Shown here piece after piece: positions 5,079-9,302 of a stretch of 9,302 nucleotides of DNA (positions are counted from its first letter, which is position 1; each line of letters begins with the position of its first letter). This stretch comes from Flavobacteriaceae bacterium. GTDB lineage: Bacteria > Bacteroidota > Bacteroidia > Flavobacteriales > Flavobacteriaceae. The stretch lies in NCBI GenBank assembly GCA_013003145.1, contig JABDLH010000104.1:1-9302 (forward strand), given 5' to 3'. Position numbers and translations under genes: made by a program. The notes under the pieces are model-generated. The model was not told the origin of the DNA. It did no database searches and saw only the letters and a program-made list of their open reading frames with translations.

Positions 5079-6503
5079 ATGAGTGTTACTGCCAATTCTG
5101 TTTGGAATAATTGCCTGGAATTTATCCAGGACAACATCCAACCGCAGGCATTCAAAACTTGGTTTGAGCCTATTAAGCCCATTAAATTATCTGAAGGCGC
5201 TTTAAGCATACAAGTTCCCAGTAAATTCTTTTACGAATGGCTGGAAGAACACTATGTAAAGCTTTTAAAAGTAGCATTGACCAAAGAGTTAGGGAACACC
5301 GCAAAACTGGTCTACATCATTAAGATGGAAAATACTTACGGCAATAAAGAACCTTTTACGGAACAGATTCCCAGCACCAACAGGGGGCAGGTATCTCCTC
5401 AGGAAATGGATGTACCTATTAAATCCAAGAACCCTGAATTAAAGAATCCGTTCGTTATTCCGGGGATCAGAAATATCAAAATTGAATCTCAACTCAACCC
5501 GAATTATAATTTCGATAATTTTCTAGAAGGAGACTCCAATCGTCTTGCACGATCTGCCGGGATGGCTGTTGCCAACAAGCCCGGGGGAACTTCCTTTAAC
5601 CCCTTATTGATCTTTGGCGGTGTCGGCTTAGGAAAGACTCACTTAGCCCATGCCATAGGTGTAGAAATAAAAGACAAATACCCGGAACGAACAGTATTAT
5701 ATATCTCTGCGGAAAAATTCACCCAGCAATACATCGAATCGGTAAAAAAGAACACCAGGAATGATTTTATACATTTCTACCAGCTGATCGATGTTCTGAT
5801 CATTGATGACGTACAGTTCCTATCTGGTAAATCCGGAACACAGGATGTATTCTTCCATATTTTTAACCACCTGCACCAGAACGGGAAGCAAGTAATCCTT
5901 ACCTCTGATAAGGCACCTGTAGATATGCAGGATATTGAGCAGCGGCTATTATCCCGATTTAAATGGGGACTCTCTGCTGAACTTCAAAGTCCGGATTTCG
6001 AGACCAGGATATCTATACTGAGGAACAAATTATACCGCGACGGGGTAGAAATGTCTGAAGATATCATTGATTATGTCGCTAAACATATCAAGAGCAATAT
6101 CAGGGAACTTGAAGGTGCCATCATTTCATTGATCGCTCAGTCTTCATTCAACAAAAAGGAAGTGACCTTAGAGCTAGCGCAGGAAGTAGTTGAAAAATTC
6201 GTCAAGAATACCAAACGGGAAGTCTCTATTGATTACATCCAGAAAGTAGTATCCGATTACTTTGAAATGGATGTGGCCACGCTACAGTCCAAAACACGGA
6301 AGAGACATATTGTCCAAGCTACGCAATTAGCGATGTTCTTTGCAAAGAAGTTCACCAAAGCGTCTCTTGCGAGTATCGGTTCACAAATAGGAAAACGAGA
6401 TCATGCCACGGTACTCCATGCCTGTAAAACGGTTGATAACCTCGCGGAGACTGACAAGCAATTCCGCAAGTATATTGACGATCTCACCAAAAAATTCTCC
6501 TGA
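5079..6503 (+). CDS. dnaA: Chromosomal replication initiator protein DnaA
   Basis: DnaA binds DnaA boxes at oriC, oligomerises with ATP and melts the origin so that the helicase can load. The 474 residues show all four domains: domain I (about 1-80, including WNNCLEFIQDNI and FKTWFEPI), a linker domain II (about 81-135), the AAA+ domain III (about 140-375) and DNA-binding domain IV (about 380-474). Walker A is GGVGLGKT (180-187), Walker B LIIDD with Asp243-Asp244, the arginine finger lies in LLSRFKWG (Arg293), and sensor II in NIRELEG (Arg342). The domain IV signature RDHATVLHACKTV (440-452) is intact. One oddity: residue 415 is Thr (VQATQLAM), where DnaA proteins nearly always have Arg before Gln (E. 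coli Arg407). The start at 5079 gives the usual short N-terminus; there is no Shine-Dalgarno sequence. dnaN does not follow, unlike in many phyla. Confidence 0.98.
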   Translation: MSVTANSVWNNCLEFIQDNIQPQAFKTWFEPIKPIKLSEGALSIQVPSKFFYEWLEEHYVKLLKVALTKELGNTAKLVYIIKMENTYGNKEPFTEQIPSTNRGQVSPQEMDVPIKSKNPELKNPFVIPGIRNIKIESQLNPNYNFDNFLEGDSNRLARSAGMAVANKPGGTSFNPLLIFGGVGLGKTHLAHAIGVEIKDKYPERTVLYISAEKFTQQYIESVKKNTRNDFIHFYQLIDVLIIDDVQFLSGKSGTQDVFFHIFNHLHQNGKQVILTSDKAPVDMQDIEQRLLSRFKWGLSAELQSPDFETRISILRNKLYRDGVEMSEDIIDYVAKHIKSNIRELEGAIISLIAQSSFNKKEVTLELAQEVVEKFVKNTKREVSIDYIQKVVSDYFEMDVATLQSKTRKRHIVQATQLAMFFAKKFTKASLASIGSQIGKRDHATVLHACKTVDNLAETDKQFRKYIDDLTKKFS

Positions 6504-6628
6504 TCCGGTAAAACGATCCATTACTACAGGTAGCTTTCTTATCCAAGTGGTATAATTAGAACTATTCTTCGGCTTCTTAGCCTACAGGATTTTTTATATT
6601 GTAAAGCCAATTAAATGGTAAGCTCATC

Positions 6629-7108
6629 ATGAATCAACCACCGATAAAAATCTTAATGGTCTGCCTGGGTAACATTTGTCGATCTCCCCTGGCCGAAGGT
6701 ATTTTGAAAGAAATTGCAGACCCGGAAAGAGTAATTGTACAATCTGCAGGGACCGCCGGATATCATATTGGTAACCCGCCAGATCCGCGATCTGTTTCTA
6801 TTGCCTCTAAATACGGCATTGACATCAGCACCCAGCGTTGTCGCAAATTTGTATCCTCAGATTTCGAAGATTTTGACCTCATCCTGGCGATGGATAAAAG
6901 TAATTACCGGAATATCATCAGCCTGGCTCAAGATGAACGGCATTATCAAAAGGTACGTCTTCTTATGGAAGAACTCCCTGATGGACCCGATGAGGTTCCA
7001 GACCCCTATTACGGTGGAAAGGACGGTTTTGAAGAGGTATATCAAATGGTATACAGGGCTTGCGAAGCATTATTGGAACGATTGCGTAAAGAAAAACAGG
7101 ATTTATGA
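6629..7108 (+). CDS. Low-molecular-weight protein tyrosine phosphatase
   Basis: A 159-residue LMW-PTP, expected to remove phosphate from protein tyrosine (possibly arginine or small-molecule) substrates in the cytosol. The P-loop VCLGNICRSPLAEG (11-24) contains nucleophile Cys12, Arg18 and Ser19; the general-acid loop is DPYYGG (125-130) with Asp125; the AMDKSNYRNI segment (87-96) is also typical. Length is normal. The ATG at 6629 is the only sensible start: an upstream ATG at 6615 runs into a stop after five codons. It follows dnaA after 125 bp, so it may have its own promoter, and its stop overlaps the next gene by 4 bp (ATGA). Many LMW-PTPs are linked to exopolysaccharide kinases (Wzc type) or to arsenate reduction, but neither a tyrosine kinase nor arsenic genes are present here, so the partner is unknown. 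Confidence 0.95.
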   Translation: MNQPPIKILMVCLGNICRSPLAEGILKEIADPERVIVQSAGTAGYHIGNPPDPRSVSIASKYGIDISTQRCRKFVSSDFEDFDLILAMDKSNYRNIISLAQDERHYQKVRLLMEELPDGPDEVPDPYYGGKDGFEEVYQMVYRACEALLERLRKEKQDL

Positions 7109-7818
7109 GTAACAATTATGGAAATTTATACGTCATCCCTTCTACCCTTGGTGATAATGCCCCTTTAGAAGTACTTCCCATTTCGATAAAAGGTGCCATA
7201 GAAAGAATTGACCATTATATCGTTGAAAACGAGAAAACGGCGAGGCATTTTATCAAGAAAGTAAGTCCTAGAAAATCCCAACCCGGTCTTCATCTTTCGT
7301 TGCTCAATAAATTCACTGAGCAATCAGAGCTAGAAGGCTTCCTAGACCCCTGCCTATCAGGGATCCCGGTGGGTATTCTTTCCGAGGCAGGCTGCCCTGG
7401 TATAGCAGACCCGGGAGCTGAAATTGTACGTATCGCTCATGATAAGAATATCCGGGTGGTCCCAATGGTCGGGCCTTCGTCCATATTACTCGCTATGATG
7501 GCCAGCGGGATGAACGGGCAGAGCTTTGCTTTTAACGGTTACTTACCCATTGAAGGATCTGAACGAAAATCTGCGATTAAGAAAGCCGAAAAGATTTCCA
7601 GGGACCTAAAACAGGCCCAGGTATTTATAGAAACACCTTACAGGAACGACAAATTACTAGCAGAGCTCATAAAGACTCTAAACATGAACACTCGCTTATG
7701 CGTGGCATGCGATATCACCCTGCCTACTGAATATATACGCTCTAAAGCGGTTTCAGACTGGAAGGATAATGAAGTTTCGCTTCACAAGCGACCGGCAATC
7801 TTTATCTTCCAGGCATAA
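7105..7818 (+). CDS. Tetrapyrrole-methylase-family SAM-dependent methyltransferase, RsmI-like
   Basis: A 237-residue protein with the two-lobed fold of the tetrapyrrole (corrin/porphyrin) methylase family, closest in pattern to RsmI/YraL, which 2'-O-methylates C1402 of 16S rRNA. Family motifs are SEAGCPGIADPGAEIV (93-108), VGPSSILLAMMASGM (122-136), FAFNGYLP (141-148) and FIETPYRND (174-182). It departs from standard RsmI at the N-terminus: the usual TPIGNLxD segment is IPSTLGDNAP (11-20), and a long stretch (about 21-80) replaces the typical early region. I therefore call it RsmI-like, not RsmI; the genome probably carries a separate true rsmI, as related bacteria do. Its ATG overlaps the LMW-PTP stop, so the two are almost certainly co-translated. 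The gene ends 3 bp before a strong hairpin terminator. Substrate is not evident. Confidence 0.85.
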   Translation: MSNNYGNLYVIPSTLGDNAPLEVLPISIKGAIERIDHYIVENEKTARHFIKKVSPRKSQPGLHLSLLNKFTEQSELEGFLDPCLSGIPVGILSEAGCPGIADPGAEIVRIAHDKNIRVVPMVGPSSILLAMMASGMNGQSFAFNGYLPIEGSERKSAIKKAEKISRDLKQAQVFIETPYRNDKLLAELIKTLNMNTRLCVACDITLPTEYIRSKAVSDWKDNEVSLHKRPAIFIFQA

Positions 7819-7821
7819 AAA

Positions 7822-7842
7822 AACCCCGGTATTACCGGGGTT
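7822..7842. terminator. Bidirectional intrinsic terminator between convergent genes
   Basis: A perfect 8-bp stem AACCCCGG / CCGGGGTT with a 5-base loop (TATTA). On the minus strand it is followed by seven T (complement of 7817-7823, the first two inside the stem), a strong U-tract for the lytic transglycosylase transcript. On the plus strand the tail is TTATCTATTTT, weaker but adequate for the methylase transcript. It begins 3 bp after the methylase stop and ends 17 bp before the transglycosylase stop codon. Confidence 0.9.
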
Positions 7843-7859
7843 ATCTATTTTAATGTTAT

Positions 7860-8492
7860 TTATATTCTGGGATTTTTCCTGGCCGTGATCTTGGAGACAT
7901 CATAACCCGAGAACTTCCGCATATATTCTGATATACTTGTTCCGTAGGCGTCTTTGGTATCATAACTACCATAAGACCTCAGGTACTTCTTCACGTTCCC
8001 TGCGCCTGCCAGGTGGGCAGCTGCAAGAATACCTGATTCAGTAACCTCTACTCCATGGATCTTGTGGCCAACAAACCACTCAATATCCTTCCTGAGAATC
8101 CACTTATTCCTTGCAAGATTGGTCATAAAAACCTTTTCCTGCAAACTAGGATCATTTAAGAACTGACTTGCATTGTAAACTCCCATTAGCTGTAAGGTAT
8201 TAATACCAAACTGGTATTTTCCTAAATACCCTAATGTGTTGATCACGAAATAATTACCTTGGGATTCTTTGAAAGCCAGAGCTTCTTTAAAACCGACGTA
8301 GGAACTTCCTAAAAAAGGAGGTGCTACTCGTTGGGGCATCGGCGCGATCTCGTATTGGGGATACAATACCGCAGTAGGTTCTTTTATTTTCAAAGTTTCC
8401 GGCAGGGTGGTGTTAACCGGCCTTTTTAGCCCAAAACTTCCGAAAATAGCGATCATGATAAGAGGACTACTCACTAGTATCCACTTTCTCAT
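7860..8492 (-). CDS. Membrane-anchored or exported lysozyme-like lytic transglycosylase
   Basis: A 210-residue envelope protein that should cleave peptidoglycan glycan strands. Residues 1-3 are basic-tipped (MRK), 4-20 form one hydrophobic segment, and there is no lipobox cysteine or clear signal-peptidase I site, so it may stay anchored in the inner membrane. A Pro-rich linker (about 25-62) follows. The lysozyme-fold core (about 67-175) shows FKEALAFKESQGNYFVINTLGYLGKYQFG (68-96) in spirit: the likely catalytic Glu76 in FKES, then GYLGKYQFG (88-96), and later AAAHLAGAGNVKKYL (157-171), the pattern seen in SLT-like phage-tail and cell-wall enzymes. Related proteins are often annotated only as hypothetical or peptidoglycan-binding. 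It lies 149 bp downstream of mltG on the same strand, with its own candidate promoter, and converges on the methylase gene through the shared terminator. Confidence 0.75.
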   Translation of the reverse strand: MRKWILVSSPLIMIAIFGSFGLKRPVNTTLPETLKIKEPTAVLYPQYEIAPMPQRVAPPFLGSSYVGFKEALAFKESQGNYFVINTLGYLGKYQFGINTLQLMGVYNASQFLNDPSLQEKVFMTNLARNKWILRKDIEWFVGHKIHGVEVTESGILAAAHLAGAGNVKKYLRSYGSYDTKDAYGTSISEYMRKFSGYDVSKITARKNPRI

Positions 8493-8550
8493 TAAAGATG
8501 ATTTCTTAAGAATTACAGCCCTAAAAAGAGCCTACTTAAATTTCACCTTA

Positions 8551-8558
8551 CAAATATA
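8551..8558 (-). promoter_or_regulatory. Candidate Bacteroidota -7 promoter element for the transglycosylase gene
   Basis: On the minus strand TATATTTG matches TAnnTTTG at all fixed positions. It sits in the 149-bp gap after mltG, 58 bp before the ATG at 8492, giving a leader of about 50 nt. About 20 bp upstream there is only a T-rich stretch (TTTTATC), so the -33 element is weak. It suggests the transglycosylase can be transcribed independently of mltG. Confidence 0.5.
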
Positions 8559-8641
8559 GACTGCATTCTCTGATAAAATTGTAAGAATTTATGAAAATAT
8601 TGCCTCGATGGGATAAAGCGCTCATTTTTAAAGATAAACAG

Positions 8642-9302
8642 CTACCTCTTAATATTCTGATTATTGATCCAACGGACGTACTGCGCTTTATTCCTGTTGT
8701 GCTGCGATAAGGTTTTGGCGAATTTATGGTATCCAAAATTCTCCACATCGGCCACGAAATACAAGAAATCGTGCGTTTCCGGTTGCAAAACGGCCTTAAT
8801 GGCCGATATATCGGGCATGGCGATAGGTCCGGGAGGCAGGCCGCTGTATTTATAGGTATTATATGGAGAGTCTAAAGCCAGGTCCTTATATAGTACTCTT
8901 TTGATTATAGTGTCGTGGTCGCCTGTCGACTCCTTTATGGCGAAGATGACGGTGGGATCGGCCTGTAAGGGCATATTCTGCCGCAGGCGATTTAAATAAA
9001 CTCCCGCCACACGCGGTCTTTCGTCAACTTTTGCTGTTTCCTTATGAACAATAGAGGCCAGGGTTGTCACCTCTGTCGGAGTTAACCCCTGTTTTTCTGC
9101 TAGTTGTATTCGTTCTTCGTTCCAGAACCGATCGTATTCACGCGTCATACGCTCCCTGAACTCCTCAGCGGAGGTATTCCAGAAAAATTCGTATGAATTC
9201 GGTAGATAAAGGGCAATCGCGTTAGGTGAATCTAGCTTTTGCGCCTGAAGAAATTCAGTATCCCGAAATGATGCCAGCAGTTCCAAACTATCAGCTTCTA
9301 TC
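8642..9302 (-). CDS. mltG: Endolytic murein transglycosylase MltG (YceG), N-terminal part outside window
   Basis: MltG is an inner-membrane endolytic transglycosylase that cuts nascent peptidoglycan and helps set glycan-strand length. The frame is open through the right edge (219 full codons plus one base), so this is the C-terminal two-thirds; the family is about 340 residues. The TTG at 9286 is not a start: the reading frame continues upstream without a stop. The catalytic segment LASIVHKETAKVDERPRVAGVYLNRL is present, in which the Glu of KET (codon 9038-9040) aligns with E. coli Glu218; a His replaces the Glu two residues before it. Further hallmarks are MPLQADPTVIFA, SPYNTYKYSGLPPGPIAMP and FLYFVAD. 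The N-terminal membrane helix and LysM-like domain lie outside. It ends with a TAG, 149 bp before the smaller transglycosylase gene on the same strand. Confidence 0.95.
   Translation of the reverse strand, partial: IEADSLELLASFRDTEFLQAQKLDSPNAIALYLPNSYEFFWNTSAEEFRERMTREYDRFWNEERIQLAEKQGLTPTEVTTLASIVHKETAKVDERPRVAGVYLNRLRQNMPLQADPTVIFAIKESTGDHDTIIKRVLYKDLALDSPYNTYKYSGLPPGPIAMPDISAIKAVLQPETHDFLYFVADVENFGYHKFAKTLSQHNRNKAQYVRWINNQNIKR

Noticed and set aside
6539..6547. TTATCCAAG as a DnaA box downstream of dnaA
   Set aside because: It misses the last two bases of the 9-mer, which are important, and stands alone.
6551..6556. TATAAT as an E. coli-type -10 for the LMW-PTP gene
   Set aside because: Bacteroidota use TAnnTTTG, and no matching -35 or -33 element is present; no confident promoter could be placed in 6504-6628.
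6524..6587. Repeated CTACAGG and small palindrome CTACAGGTAG
   Set aside because: Two 7-mers 60 bp apart and a 4-bp arm palindrome are within chance expectation.
6571..6595. GGCT / AGCC hairpin followed by a T6 run after dnaA
   Set aside because: The 4-bp stem is separated from the T-run by 7 bases, so it is a poor intrinsic terminator; dnaA termination remains undecided.
6735..7112. Second open frame inside the LMW-PTP gene
   Set aside because: It overlaps the gene carrying all catalytic motifs in another frame and shows no family features.
1..9302. Mobile element, CRISPR array, tRNA or rRNA, defence system
   Set aside because: No transposase, integrase, terminal inverted repeats, spaced direct repeats or RNA gene signatures were seen; all long frames are accounted for by housekeeping families.

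Overview
The window looks like chromosomal housekeeping DNA from a member of the Bacteroidota, most likely a marine-type Flavobacteriaceae of moderate GC content. The evidence is the DnaA sequence style, near-absence of Shine-Dalgarno sequences, two matches to the Bacteroidota -7 promoter element TAnnTTTG, and the neighbourhood ribD / HAD / EamA / YigZ / 4HBT thioesterase / dnaA / low-molecular-weight phosphatase / tetrapyrrole-methylase-family protein / lytic transglycosylase / mltG. I could not run a database search, so the genus is not named.

Layout. Positions 1-1285 carry two minus-strand genes: prmC (cut at its C-terminus by the window edge) and a GNAT acetyltransferase. A 29-bp divergent gap separates them from a tightly packed plus-strand operon (1315-4450): ribD, a HAD phosphatase, a ten-helix EamA transporter and an IMPACT/YigZ protein, with junctions of 11 bp overlap, 1 bp gap and 1 bp overlap. 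A 4HBT thioesterase (minus, 4469-4873) converges on this operon. A 205-bp divergent region (4874-5078) then holds A/T tracts with dyad symmetry, one DnaA-box-like 9-mer and a 14-codon upstream ORF. dnaA follows (5079-6503), then, after 125 bp, a two-gene unit of LMW-PTP and an RsmI-like methylase (6629-7818) ending at a strong bidirectional terminator. The right end is minus-strand: a small lysozyme-like transglycosylase with its own promoter, and mltG (cut at its N-terminal side by the window edge).

How the genes work together. ribD makes the phosphorylated pyrimidine intermediate of riboflavin synthesis, and the overlapping HAD gene is a natural candidate for the phosphatase that removes that phosphate. 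prmC and the RsmI-like protein are methylases tied, or possibly tied, to translation. dnaA initiates replication, and the right end is cell-wall glycan processing. I see no mobile element, CRISPR array, tRNA, rRNA or defence system, and no convincing wholly new system. The points most worth a second look are the HAD/ribD coupling, a threonine in DnaA domain IV where an arginine is nearly universal, the structured dnaA leader region, and the RsmI-like paralogue fused transcriptionally to a protein tyrosine phosphatase.
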